From contig OZ038422.1 in NCBI GenBank assembly GCA_964036155.1, positions 65,061,201-65,125,200 on the forward strand: DNA of 64,000 nucleotides. Direction: 5' to 3'. The notes beneath the pieces were generated by a model. That model did not search any database. It saw nothing but the letters and a program-made list of their open reading frames with translations, and was not told the origin of the DNA. Numbering within the stretch: position 1 is the stretch's first letter; each line of letters starts with the position of its first letter. Source of the stretch: Diploscapter coronatus. Taxonomy: Eukaryota > Nematoda > Chromadorea > Rhabditida > Rhabditidae. Position numbers and translations under genes: made by a program. Shown here piece after piece: positions 35,437 to 47,800 of this stretch.

Positions 35437-35833
35437 ATTTTCGGAATTCTAAAAATTAGAAAGTCTTCTTACAAAAATACAGAAAATTCCTTTTTTTTCT
35501 GTAGATTTCAAAATTTTTTTGACACATTGAATTTCTTATGATTTTTTTCTTGAACTTTATGAAAAGAAGGAAAGCATGCATTACTTTCAGAGAAAATCTT
35601 CTGTGAAAAAGATTGATTTTAATCGAGCTCTAGGAGTTTCTTCTCTCAAACCTAGAAATACAACTTTTATCCAACCCTTTTTCACTTTCATTTTTGAATC
35701 ACAAAATGGGTATTTTTTTATTTCTTTTCTCTCAAGCAGTTTCCTCATTTCGCGTACAGGCAAACAAGTGATTTTATTGTTATCGACAAAATTTGATTTT
35801 TATTTATTTATTCGAGTTTTTTGTTGGATTTGT

Positions 35834-35943
35834 AATAAAAATAGTTTTATGAATTTATAGCTTTCCAGGAACAGTTGTTAACCGATCACAATTTGATACT
35901 TCTTCGTTGGGGCTTTGGTATACGGAGTATATTTGACATTCAG
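35834..35943 (+). promoter_or_regulatory. Operon junction trap-4 / FAM210 gene
   Basis: AATAAA at 35834-35839 is followed 104 nt later by a GACATTCAG acceptor ending at 35943, 27 nt before the next ATG. This matches the usual spacing between a 3' processing site and an SL2 trans-splice site in nematode operons. Confidence 0.6.
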
Positions 35944-35969
35944 ATCCTGAGGTCTATGACGACGTCCGA

Positions 35970-38040
35970 ATGGCGCTCCGACTTACGACATCACGTCTTC
36001 TGAATCTCCAACGTCAATGTCCACTGCAGCGCCTACTATGGTAAGTCATTTAAAAGGTATACTGTAGTTTCAGTAATCTGAAAAATCAAAATTATTGAAA
36101 TGAAGCTTCTCGAATGAAAATTCTTATTATATAAATGAGCGTTATTTTATTCTTACCATTATCTTCATGAAAAATGATTTTCTTCACTAAAAATTGTAAA
36201 CATTCGAGGGTTACTGTAGTTGTTCTAATTTTCAGCTCGTACCGATTATCGGGCCATCTTCGATTTCCTGCAATTTCACTGCCTCTGCAAGTTCCAGTTT
36301 GTTCAAACTCAATTCCGTCATTCAGCCAGAGGACGCTTATACACACTTCCAGTTGGAACAGTGAGCATAAGGTTTTTTTTTTCTAATTTTTCTATTTTTA
36401 TTTTGAAAATACGCACTTTTACAAGCACTTACCTTCAACAATGAGTTAATTTGTCGAAAAGCTTATTTTTTCTTTCGAAATTTTCGAGGTTTTGAGGAGG
36501 AAACTTACAAAGAGGAAAACGCTGCCAGAATTTTTCAAGACGATATATTTTTTGTTTTCAGAAATCACAATGGCCATTCCACGTGACGATGACGGAAGAG
36601 GAGAAGAAGAAGAAGGAGCAGAGAATCAAGGAAATGCAAGAGGTAAAAGTTTTAATTTTTTAAAAATTGCTTTCTTTAAAATTTTGATCGACTACCTATG
36701 CTCTATTATATTGTTATGAAATTTCCTCGAGTTTTGTACATTTTCTGAGTCCTATAATTCTCAGGAGAAACCGCCTGATGGCCTGGTCGCTAAATTCAAG
36801 TACTACTTCAAACGATACTGGTATATTGCGGTTCCAGGTAAACTAAATATGTTTTTTTATTAAGTTACCCAGAAATATATCAGTCAGACATTACCTTAAA
36901 TATCAGAAATTCTATGACAAAGTTCTCTGAAACATAGAAAGTCGGTTCATTTTTGTGTTAATTTTCATATTGACATTCTTTTTCAATTGAATTTTTTTCT
37001 CAGTGTAAATTTCATAGGAACAATTTCGGCAAAATCTTTTCATGCATTTTATAAAATTCGGAGTTTTGAAAGAACTAGTGGTGTTGTAAAAGAAAAATAA
37101 TGATCGGAATTTTCAAGAAGAAATGTTTCCATTTAGCCCACGCTGTATGCTGCATTTCGTGGTTCGGCTTACTGTACGCGCTCGTTCACTCTGGAATTGA
37201 CGTGGTCGGCCTGCTGCAGACCCTACATCTGCCTGAGGCGCTTGTTGAGAAAGTCCAAAACGTCCCCGAATCAGCTGGGATAATCGTAGTAGCACTCATT
37301 CTTTATAAGGTACGGTGTTCTTATTCGGTTAATTTCTCATTTTAGTTGGTTTTAGCCCCTCTGGGACGGTTGCAATTAACCTTTTTATTTCTCTAAATAA
37401 GCAGACATCTTGTGAAACATAACTGAACAGTTGAACGTTTTTGAATACTTTTGATAGAAATTTTTCTCCTTGAAAAATTACCCTCTTGTTTTATCATCCT
37501 ATCGATCCAACGCATTGTGGTTCTTTTGATTTATTTTTATGCAAAACTTCGAATCTTTCATCGTTGTACCACTGCTTTTTTTTTTTTAATTTATAAGATT
37601 AATTCAGCAAAAACTCAAATTCCAGATAGCCACGCCACTGCGCTACGCGACGACACTGGTGCTGATTCGAGTGGCGTTTTGGGGCTTGAAGCGAATGGGC
37701 CTGCTGCGTACGGTGCGAGAAGTCGAGTACACCGCCCGCACTCAGTATGAAATCAACAAAAGGCTATACGGACGACGACTCTACAGGTTACAACAATTGT
37801 GCTTAAATTTTTCGATCAGTGTAGAAATCGGGTCTATTAATCACTCGCATATCGTCTTTACTAAATTTTTCCTATAATCTTTTGACTTGGAATTTAAAAT
37901 TTTCCAAAAGCAATAATTTATCGATTTTCAGATACCGTTACATGGGCGTGCGCGCTTCAGCAAAGAGAGCACAGGAAGAAAAAGCCCATGCTGAAGCCGT
38001 TAAGAACGCTACCAAGAATGGGGTAAAGAAAGAAAAATAA
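35970..38040 (+). CDS. FAM210-domain (DUF1279) mitochondrial membrane protein
   Basis: FAM210A/B proteins sit in the mitochondrial inner membrane and affect mitochondrial translation and metabolism. Exons 35970-36040, 36236-36371, 36562-36642, 36765-36837, 37137-37309, 37626-37786, 37932-38040; 267 residues. The N terminus is Arg/Ser/Leu-rich without acidic residues (MALRLTTSRLLNLQRQ), as in a mitochondrial presequence. A charged helix (TEEEKKKKEQRIKEMQEE) leads into LVAKFKYYFKRYWYIAVP. The DUF1279 membrane part follows: HAVCCISWFGLLYALVHSGIDVVGLL and AGIIVVALILYK. A charged C-terminal coil ends GVKKEK. Exon 2 uses a GTTTTT donor after CATAAG because only that joins the next exon in frame; this is the least typical site. 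C. elegans Y56A3A.22, from memory, is the likely homologue. Confidence 0.85.
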
Positions 38041-38468
38041 GTCTTTTTTATCGTAACCCGGAAAATGTAAGTCCATTTTTGTTGTTTTTAGGGACTTGTG
38101 AATTTCCTACCAGCCGGTTATTTACAAGTCACATTTTTTATTAGAAGATCATGAACTTGTATTCCTAGAGATTATGAAATTCGAAATCTCAAAAGTAGCA
38201 TTTCTGATAGAACATTGAATCAATAAATTTCTAAGATACCGTAATACTCTATTTCCGAGAAGACTCTTTTATTTCGGATTACGGTTACTTGAAAAATACT
38301 TCGATCTTTCAGTAGAAAATTAGATTTATTTTCATTTTTCCTAGTTTTTGTGTCAAAAACTGGTCTCAAAAATTCGCTGTTCCCTGAAAGAAAAGTCAGT
38401 CAAAAGAAGAGTTTATTTCCCTGTTGAATTTGACCTTGTTCGATATGTGTGGAGCTCAGATGTTAGAA

Positions 38469-38583
38469 AATAAATTTTTAAATATTTTGTTATATCTTTG
38501 ATCGTTGAAAGGTTTGGAGCCTTTTGATATTTTTTCTTATTTTTGAGGAAAAATGGCTTTCTGATTAATTTGATGAATTTTAG
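38469..38583 (+). promoter_or_regulatory. Operon junction FAM210 gene / nft-1
   Basis: AATAAA at 38469-38474 precedes a GAATTTTAG acceptor ending at 38583 by 109 nt; the nft-1 ATG is 7 nt further. An additional AATAAA lies at 38222. Confidence 0.5.
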
Positions 38584-38590
38584 ATTTTTT

Positions 38591-41500
38591 ATGATTTCGG
38601 CGATTTCGGGCGCTATCAGAAGAACGATGTCAACTACAGCCGCCAATGGGTCCAGACATTTTGTGAGATTTTTCTATCCTACTTTTTGCTAGAACTTTGA
38701 TCATTCAGTTTCTTTACTCAGTGAAGGTATTTAATTTTTGAAACTTACAAAATCTAGATTGCATTAATCCTATTTTTTTAATAAACTATCTGAACATTTT
38801 TAACTACTGGAACACTGAGTTTCTGAAAACTCTTTAGAACATATGAAATATTTGAAACGTAACGGAATTTTGAAAAGAATAAACTTGGGGCATTTGTAGA
38901 AATTTCAACGTAAGAGGGATTGAATGAGATTATTCGTACATTTCCCAGAAACTGAATTTTTCAGATAGCTGTTTGCCAACTGACGTCGGATCACGACATG
39001 GAGAAGAACTTCAAGACTTGTGAGTCGATGGTCGAGCGAGCGGGGGCCAGAAAATGTGAGGTCAGAATTTTTTAGTAAGATAAATTTTTGGTAGAAAACT
39101 CCTACATATCCTACTTATCTCGGCAGCTTAATTTGATTTTCAATTTTGTTGAATTATGTATTTTTGAAATCTAGCAAAAATATTTTCTGCTTTTGATTGT
39201 TACAGTCACAAGTAGTTAAGCGTTGAAATTTCTGCGTTCATTAACAGAATTATGATTTATTTGAAACATGTAATTTTTGAAATGTTGCAATTTTAGATGA
39301 TCTTCTTCCCGGAGTGCTTTGATTACGTTGGAAGGAACAAAGAGGAAACCGTTGGAATGGCTTACGACTTGAATGGAGAGTTCATTCAGAGGTTTAGGTA
39401 AGGATATTCAGTGCTATCAACAAAACAATTAAACCTATTCATAAAATAAAAATTTTTGAAACCTATTTGAAATTACTTTTAAAACTATTCAAATTTAGAG
39501 ACCTCGCCAAAAAACACAATCTCTGGATGTCTTTGGGCGGAACTCATCATAAGGTTGGATCTGGAAATTCTCGAATCTCAATTTTTTATAAAATATTGTT
39601 CTTTTTTTAAATTTTTTTTTTAAAGAAACCTCTAATTTAGGACCCTGCCGAGCCGAATTTGCCGTGGAATAATCACATCGTCATCGATAACGAGGGTAAA
39701 ACCCGAGCGGAGTACAAGAAAATCCATTTGTTCGACCTGGAAATCCCAGGAAAGGTCAGACTTATGGAATCTGAATTCAGGTAGATTTTTAAGCTATCTT
39801 TTTTCTGAAGAAAATAATATTCCTTTATTTTACTGTAGCTTTCTATTCTATCTTCAAAGAGTGATAAAAAAATACAAACTTATTGGAAATTCAAGAAAAA
39901 AATGCAAAATTGCTGAAAAAATAAAGCTAGAAGAGCTAGGACTACTGTATTTTATGCTGACTTTTCCAGCAAGGCCGGAAAATCGATGGTGCCGCCCGTG
40001 GATACCCCGATCGGAAAACTCGGGCTGTCAATTTGTTACGATCTGAGATTCCCCGAGCTGTCGATTTGGAACAGAAAATCTGGAGCACAGATACTGTCAT
40101 TCCCATCCGCATTCACTCTCAATACAGGGTTGGCGCATTGGGAGGTATCTCCAAGAGTCTTAACCCTTTAAAATCATTTTCATTTGAATATGCTTCAAAG
40201 AAACCCATAAATGAGCCGATATTTGTGTGAACTTGCTGCTAATATCAATGCGCTACTTGATTGGAAAACAGCTATCAGAAAAATTTCAAACGAAAAGAAT
40301 TTAATAGCCATTTTATGCTAATTTTGGGGAAAAAATTCGAGACATGGATTTTTCTTTAAAAGTAATTTGAATATTTTTAAAGATAAAATTTTCAGACCCT
40401 TCTTCGTACCCGAGCGATCGAGAATCAGTGCTACGTGGTTGCGGCGGCACAAACGGGGAAGCACAACGAGAAGCGGCAGTCGTACGGACACGCCATGGTC
40501 GTCGACCCTTGGGGCCACGTTATCGCCCAGTGCTCCGAGAGAGTTGGTCAGTTTTTTTTTCTATTTTTCAAAAAGTTTACTTCAACTGGAATGGCGATTT
40601 TTGAGAGGTTTCATTTTGAATATTTTCGAACCTTATGCAAAATCTATGGGAAAGTGTTATTAAGCAGTGGTCGAAGAAAGTTGGTTCGTTTTTTTTAACT
40701 ATTTTATTTTTTGAAATTGAAAACAATTAAATGAATGGTTCTTCTAACTTGCGATTTTTATTTAATACCTTTTGAAACCTAGCAATTTATGAGATATCTC
40801 TTTTTGACAAAAAGGAAAATAGAATCCAAGGCAATGCTTCTTTCTTACATTGGATTTTCAAATAAGCTTTATTTTAGTTTGATATCGAAACATTTATGCA
40901 AATATTCAATACTTCTAAAATTCGTTTTATGAGCATTTTGAAACCTGTTCAATTTTCAGACATGTGTTTCGCGGAAATCGATCTGGCGTATGTGGACGAA
41001 TTGAGATTGATGCAGCCGGTCTACGCCCACAGAAGGAACGACCTCTACACGATCCACGTCAATGAACAACACGGTCACATTTTAAAACCGCACATGGATT
41101 AGTTTATCGAGTAGTCATAGAAGGGCCTCCTGTATTTGTCAACAGATTGGGAGTGTAGGAAATAAAGGAACACGAAGAAAGCCGTCAACAAATACAGGAG
41201 GCCTTTAGAAGATATGCATATTTTGAAAGATAACATGATTTCCAGAAAATTTTGTAAATATAAACGAGTTATCGTAGAGAAAACGTTCTGATCTTGAAAC
41301 TTTCGGAAATATGCATCCTTTGAAACATAAGTATTTTTCTGCAAATGTTTTTTGTATGCAGACAGTTTAGTCATTATGCAATAATGCCACTTTATCGCCT
41401 TCAAATATTAATTTTTTAAAATCTTTACTAAAAAATTTAGAACCCACCTCAACTCATATGTTCTCCAAGTTTACGATTCAGCCCGACTGCATTTTCTACG

Positions 41501-42489
41501 AGAGTCGTCACTGCTTTGCTTTCGTCAACCTGAAGCCGGTTTTACCTGGACGTAAGATTTAAAAATATCTCATTAACTTTTCTTTTACGTTTCATCACTC
41601 ATAAATTACTTGGAACTCAAATTTCTAAAAATTTGATTCCAGAAATAGATTTTTCTGCCTATTTTTTCATAGAACGAAAAAAGTCTATTTTTTTATTCTT
41701 TATAATTTTTAATTTTAAAAATTTTCTAATAACTGTAAGATTCCAGACATTGTGATTTGCCCTAAGAGAGTCGCCGAAAGATTGACGGATCTGAGCGATG
41801 AGGAAACAGCGGATTTATTCGTGGTAGCCAAGAAAGTTCAGAAAATGCTTGAAAAGGTTTGTTTTTTTCCCTTTTTAAAGATTTTTTTTTTTTTTGAAAA
41901 TTGCATTTCTTCTATTTATTTATTTTAGCACTACAACGTCACATCCTCAACTCTTTGTGTGCAAGATGGCGTTGACGCGGGGAGAACCGTTGAGGTATTT
42001 TTGTTGAAATTATGAAAATTATTTGGATAGGTTTCATGGAATTATATAAGATTTCTTTCGAACAAAGAGAGCCATTGCTTTATCAAGCCTGTTTTTTTTC
42101 TATTTTATTATGTTTTAAATTTTAAAAATTCTCATTTACACAACCAAGCAGCTATGCTTCATAGAACGAGGAATTTTTACTAAAATTCTGCAATGAAATT
42201 ACTGGCCGTGTCCAATAGTAAATAAAATAAGTTGGAAATTTTAGCACGTTCACGCTCACATTTTGCCACGCCGCCCCAACGATTTCGGCCCCAATCCGGA
42301 CGATTTGTACAAGAAGCTTCATGATCATGACAAGTCAGATTTATTTTATTTTATTATTTAAAAATTTTTTTTAAAACATTTTTAACATTTATTCTTTTCA
42401 GAAACGACGAAATCAAACCCCGCACCCTCGAAGAAATGGCGTCTGAAGCGAAAATCTACAGAGATTCGATGAAAATCGGTCATTTCTAA
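38591..42489 (+). CDS. nft-1: Nitrilase-Fhit fusion protein (NitFhit)
   Basis: Fusion of a Nit2/NIT1-type amidase with the Fhit diadenosine polyphosphate hydrolase, as known in worms and flies. Thirteen exons: 38591-38662, 38965-39060, 39297-39397, 39499-39553, 39641-39780, 39970-40144, 40396-40546, 40960-41073, 41441-41551, 41747-41856, 41929-41994, 42245-42333, 42402-42489; 455 residues, all in phase. The Nit catalytic triad is Glu62 (FFPECFD), Lys135 (YKKIHLFD) and Cys177 ([11 protein letters not shown]). The Fhit part begins near [10 protein letters not shown] and has the histidine triad [10 protein letters not shown] at 398-402. The domain boundary falls at the exon 8-9 junction, which uses a weak GTCACA donor. 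Without this splice the Nit part would end ten codons later. The start [14 protein letters not shown] may direct it to mitochondria. Confidence 0.96.
41121..41206. repeat. Hairpin in the nft-1 domain-boundary intron
   Basis: AAGGGCCTCCTGTATTTGT and its reverse complement ACAAATACAGGAGGCCTTT (18 of 19 pairs) are separated by 48 nt, immediately downstream of the exon 8 donor. Confidence 0.8.
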
Positions 42490-42693
42490 AAAGTAGATGA
42501 GTTCAAATTTTGAACCGAATGTGATATACATATTTAGCCAGAGAAAACAGGTCATATTTTGAAACTTATATATTCAAAATTAGGAGAAAATGGGTATTTT
42601 ATTCAAAACCTAGATCTAGTATGTTTCACAACATTGTTTTATCGAGTATTTTATGCTAATTTAGATTTATTTGCAAGAAATTGTATAAAACCA

Positions 42694-42795
42694 AATAAAT
42701 GAACTTATTTTAAACATTGATTTAATTTGTCCAATTTCAATGTTTTAACGTTGGCAATATCTTAATTTTTTAACTTTGAATACTTGAAATTTTAG
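42694..42795 (+). promoter_or_regulatory. Operon junction nft-1 / cyn-12
   Basis: AATAAA at 42694-42699, then an AAATTTTAG acceptor ending at 42795, 96 nt later and 17 nt before the cyn-12 ATG. Confidence 0.6.
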
Positions 42796-42812
42796 AAAAT
42801 TTGAAGAGAAAA

Positions 42813-44538
42813 ATGCCAGCCCCTCAGTCTTTCCATGGAGCCGACCAGCTACCGTATGTCGTCATCGAAACGACGTAAGATTTGTCTCTTAATTTCATCT
42901 GAAAATTTATTATTCTCACGTTTCAAGAAATTACATCATGACCCCAAGTTCTTTGAATAATGTGTACATCTAGTAGTTCTTACCTAACGATTGTCGACTG
43001 ATATTTTGCCTTAAAAACCATATCTTACACATGTTTCAAAATATGTGAAAAGTACAGAATTTGCGCCTGCCATTCGGCAAGCTTTTTCTAGGACAATTCA
43101 ATAAATATGGAAATATTTGCTCTTAATTTCAGTATGGGCAAATTCTGCGTGGAGCTGTATTGGAATCACGCGCCAAAGACGTGCCGCAACTTTTCTGAGC
43201 TGGCCAGGTAACATCCATATTCGTGAATTATTCGATCTTGGGGTAAATTTAATTTTGGAGTTGAAATGTAAAGATCTATGAACATCGGAATCGAAGGATA
43301 AAATTGACAATTGAGAAATGATGGGAGCTATCTTTTCCACACACACACATGTTATTTCTACTTACTTTTTCACCCTCCCCTATTCCTAGCTATATATAAG
43401 TCACGTCTTCACTTATATCATCTCATTTCAAAATTACCGCTAGAATTAATCTTGAATTTAAACCAATGAATATGGTTATAGAAGGGGCTACTACAACAAC
43501 ACGATTTTCCACCGAATCATCGCCGATTTCATGATCCAGGGTGGAGATCCGACTGGAACTGGTAGGCAATGCGACTTCTTTATGGAAAAAAGATAATTTT
43601 TTGTAAATATCAAAGCTTTTCTCCTTCTATGCAACATGTCATTGAACTCAGCCATTTCTTCTCATTTTTGAAACATACCAATATTTTTATATTAGATGTT
43701 TGGAAGAAGATGAAAAATTCAATGTCGTTTTCAATAATTGCTTATTATGGATGAATTTATGAAACATACCTTGAAATTTTATATTTTCCTCAAAATTGTT
43801 ATTTTCTCAGGTCGAGGCGGCACCTCGATTTACGGCGACCGTTTCGCGGACGAGATCGACGAGCGACTGAAGCACACCGGTGCCGGCATCGTTTCCATGG
43901 CTAATGCGGGTGAGATTTTTAGAAAGATGTCTATCCTTAAAAAAAACTCGTAATTTAAATGTTTGTCTCCAATTTTTACAGAAAAAAGAATTTTGATGAT
44001 ATTTTTCGTTTTGGGTACAGAAACTTTGAATTTGGTGTTTTTTCTATTTTTTAAAAAAAATTAAAATTTGACATTTTTAGGCCCCAACACAAATGGCAGT
44101 CAATTTTTCATCACGCTAGCCCCCACCGCGCATTTGGATGGAAAGCACACGATTTTCGGCAGAATCACAGCGGGAATGAAGGTAGGAGAATTTTCGAAAT
44201 GGGTTTCAGGCAAATGTTATTTTTTTTACAAAAATGCACCTTCTTTAATCGATCTTTGTTTTGCTTTCTCTAAATTGCGATTTTTCAACCTTTTGTGCAG
44301 AATGTTTATGTCATTCTTCGAAATCGAGATTTTTCTTTAAAAACCTGTTAAATGAGATTATCATCTTCAAAAGCGAGCCAAAATAGCTTGGAATTTTCTG
44401 AAACTCACCTATTTTTTCTGAATTTCAAAATTTTAGGTGATTCAAAACATCGGCAAAGTGGACGTGGACAATTCTGACCGGCCGAAATACGAGATCCGCA
44501 TCCTCAAAGCCTATCCCAATCAGGAATCCAGAATTTGA
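42813..44538 (+). CDS. cyn-12: PPIL1-type cyclophilin, peptidyl-prolyl cis-trans isomerase
   Basis: Single-domain cyclophilin of the PPIL1 subfamily, a nuclear spliceosome-associated prolyl isomerase. Exons 42813-42874, 43133-43207, 43482-43561, 43811-43909, 44081-44181, 44437-44538; 172 residues. Family motifs run in order: [39 protein letters not shown] (active-site Arg, Phe, Met, Gln), [31 protein letters not shown] and the closing KAYP. The PPIL1-type N terminus ends in [11 protein letters not shown]. Length is normal for the subfamily. It lies between nft-1 and the TTI1-like gene in the proposed operon. Confidence 0.95.
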
Positions 44539-44704
44539 AACATTCTTTTTTCGCTAATCAAATTTGGCTTTTTTATTTATTATTTTCTAAGTTATTTTTT
44601 TATGATATTATTACCCCTTACTCCTCGAAAAGCTGATCTTCATTATCTCCTTTTGGGTATCTCTTTTTATAAATTGTTGAATTTCCTTCCCACACTGTTA
44701 TTCG

Positions 44705-44807
44705 AATAAAATCTCGATTTTCGTAAGCTTCAGGAAATAGTTATCACCGTTGGTTCGGTGGAATATTTTGGTTCAGCTGCCGTTCTTCACTCAATCTCAA
44801 TTTCCAG
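44705..44807 (+). promoter_or_regulatory. Operon junction cyn-12 / TTI1-like gene
   Basis: AATAAA at 44705-44710 and a TTTCCAG acceptor ending at 44807, 97 nt apart; the next ATG follows 3 nt after the acceptor. Confidence 0.6.
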
Positions 44808-44810
44808 AAA

Positions 44811-47800
44811 ATGGCATCAAATGTGTCTTCCTGTAAAAGGCTGTATGCTTTGACGTCCCTGAAGCAGCTGCAGTATCCAAATTTGGGCATTTCCGACAGA
44901 AGGCAACTGCTACAGGCCTACCACGAACTCGTCAGGACGATTCTGAGTGATCAACTACAGAAGCAAGGTTGCAAGTTTTTTTCTCGATAAAATCATATTG
45001 CATATCCCCTTATATATCAATTTTCTATAGTAAAAATTTCTGTTGCGTACTCCCTCCTCTATATTTTTCGCTCTGGCTGAAAGTCCGACTAAGTCTGTTC
45101 GAAGCGTACAAAAATAGTCGTGTTTAAAATGAGTTTCCAGAATTCTACAGCCCCCGTTTCTTCCTGTGTCTGGGCAAAATCGTGTCGGTGTGCCTCGAGG
45201 CGAGCGGCGCCGCGTCGAAAACGGAAAATATCAAACTCGACGTCGATTCGGAATGCAGGTTACTGTAGATTTTGGTTTAAATAATTGATTTTTCTTCTTT
45301 CCCATGATAAATTATAGAACTCTAAAACCGATTGATGCAATTTTTATAATTTTCCCTTTTATTTCTATCCCTATGATAAGGCTAAAACTTTAAAGCAAAA
45401 TGATATGAGCTTTCTTTTCGATTTTTAAAAATTTTGTTCTTGCACATATTTTACATCTTATGATAAAGTATCGAGTTTTAAACTCAGCTGACATAATTTT
45501 TGTTGTTTTTCAGATCCCTAGCCCTTGAAACACTATTGCTGATTTGTTCGAAAGCGAACGCGGAAAATGACGCGGATATTCTCGCGCAGTTTCTGCCAGG
45601 TATTTTATTGATTTTTTTAAAAGTTGATTTCTAAACAAATTTTTAGGAATCGTGAGCCAATTGACAGATTTAGTGACGAAAATCACGATCGGAAAGTTGG
45701 ATACTTTGGAGAAGGCGGTCGAGGTATATTTTTAAAGATTTTTATTCAATTATTTTTATACAGTATGTGGACTACGGACACATTGACGTTTCGAGAACTC
45801 ATTTCTAATTATTTTTGATTGATACATAATTTTTGCCTTACTAATTAAAGGCCGCAATTCACTTGGTAAAATACTTCGGAAAAGTATATGTAACTAATTT
45901 ATTAGTTACCTGAAAGATGATCAAATCAGAAATTCATGATGAAATTTCAGATCATCAAACACACGATCACTTTATGCCTTCGTGATTCGAATTCAGAGAA
46001 TCAGGAATTCAAGAATTCAACCTCGACTTCGAATTTGCGACCGGAAGTGGCCCAGCTGATCGTGAAGAGGGATGGAAATTGGAGGATGGAAACTGAAACT
46101 AATTTGAAGGAATATGTAAGTGGAAGTTACAGTAGCCTTTTATGCTAATTTTTTAGAGAAAAGTTGAAAATGTTCCCAATTTTATTTTGTATTTTTAAAG
46201 TTGAGAGATCAATTGTAGAACACCGAAAGGAACTGTTGTCGTCTTCTTGCAAATTTGCACTAATCGCAAATGCGTTCCAATTGCACAACTTGCAATGGAA
46301 TGAGCGGACGGGGTAACGCCACGCTCGTTAGATATCTCTTCGAATAACCGGACTTGTTTCAAGTGATCGTAATGTTGCGGTAAAATGCTTTCTCATAAAA
46401 AGAGAGCAGTCATTAGATCGACTTTTTCCTGCCTGGTATGATATTTGCAAGATAGAACTTTTCTACTGGCTGTTTGATTGGAACGCGGTTGTGATAAGTG
46501 CACATTTTCAAGAAGTCGACAATAATTCAACTTCATGAATTGCTTTTTGAAATCATTTTGAACTTATCTATTTCAGTTGCTGCTTTTGGCGAAACGTCTC
46601 ATTGCGAATCACGATCATTGTGTTAGGTTAGAATATTCGAAAAGTTGGAAAAGTATCGACTTTTCAGAAAATCGATAATCGAGTTGTTCAACGAACTGAT
46701 TACGGTAGTGCCGAAGTCGAGTTTCTTCGAAAGCGAGCAGAAAAATTGCATCGTCCCGAATCTTATCGATATCTGTTTTATTGGACTCACGGATCAATAT
46801 GAAATGCAAGTGATTTCTCATCTTTTATCAGTTGACTTTGATAAGTTATTAACTCTATTATATATTTAAAATATATCTGAATGCGTACGATTAGATTCAT
46901 AATGAAAAATTTTTCTTTCTACAGATTAATTCTTATTATCAAAGTTTAATTTTTAGCGTGAAAGCCTCTGCGCGAAATCTATTCGAGGCACTTTGTCGAG
47001 CGAATTCGAATCAGGTGGACGACATTTTGCACGACCGATTGCGGCACATCACGGACAAACTCCCGATTGTCGTCAGACAGGGCAATGGGGATGCGATTGT
47101 TAGTCAGGTAGAACATTTTTGAAACCTACAAAAACAATCATTTTGGTCCACAAAGATGTTCCAGTAATTTTGATAAGTGTTTTAATTTTTTCGCTGTAAC
47201 GAATTCGATACTCCAAGATAAACTTGTGATAATTCGTAATTTAAAAAAAAAAAAAAGAATTAGTTACGTTTCAAAATTGTTTGAAAACGAATCTTCGTCT
47301 CTCGTTATACCAAAAGTGGCTTATATTTTAAATGATCAATTTAGTCGAACCCTCAAAACTCCCTACGAAACATTTAGCTACTGTAATTTGTCAGAAGAAA
47401 AGAATGCTGAAAATTAACTTTTTCTAGTTAACCGTCCTTCTCCCTTGCCTTTCTACAGAAATTCGCCTTCTGTTGGACAGCCGCGCCCCGGAAATCGTCG
47501 ATTTGTTTCGAATTCTCGCACAAAGTCTCCAATTCGAGAAGAAAAAGATGGCCATCACAAAGTTGGACGGGGAAAAGCTGGAAGAATCGAAAATTAGCGG
47601 TATTTTTTTTTTTTAAATTTACTTTATTTTTCGAAAAAAAAGTTTCTTAGTGAAAGGGGTCTAAAAATATGAAAAATGGCGTTTTTTTCCAGAATTTCTA
47701 ACGAACCTCCCGCTGAAATTCGACCTGAATCACGGAATTCTAAAGAAATTCTGCCAGGAAATGGGAAAACTCGGATTTTCAGAGGTAAAAATTTTTAATG

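Noticed and set aside
36016..36040. Alternative FAM210 gene starts in other frames (MSTAAPTM...)
   Set aside because: They lead to exons that cannot be joined in phase to the conserved DUF1279 exons; the 35970 start gives a presequence and a consistent frame.
45851..45865. 15-nt version of TTI1-like exon 5 ending at an earlier GTAAAA donor
   Set aside because: Both donors keep phase, but the 33-nt exon continues the HEAT helix (HLVKYFGK) in the way family members do.
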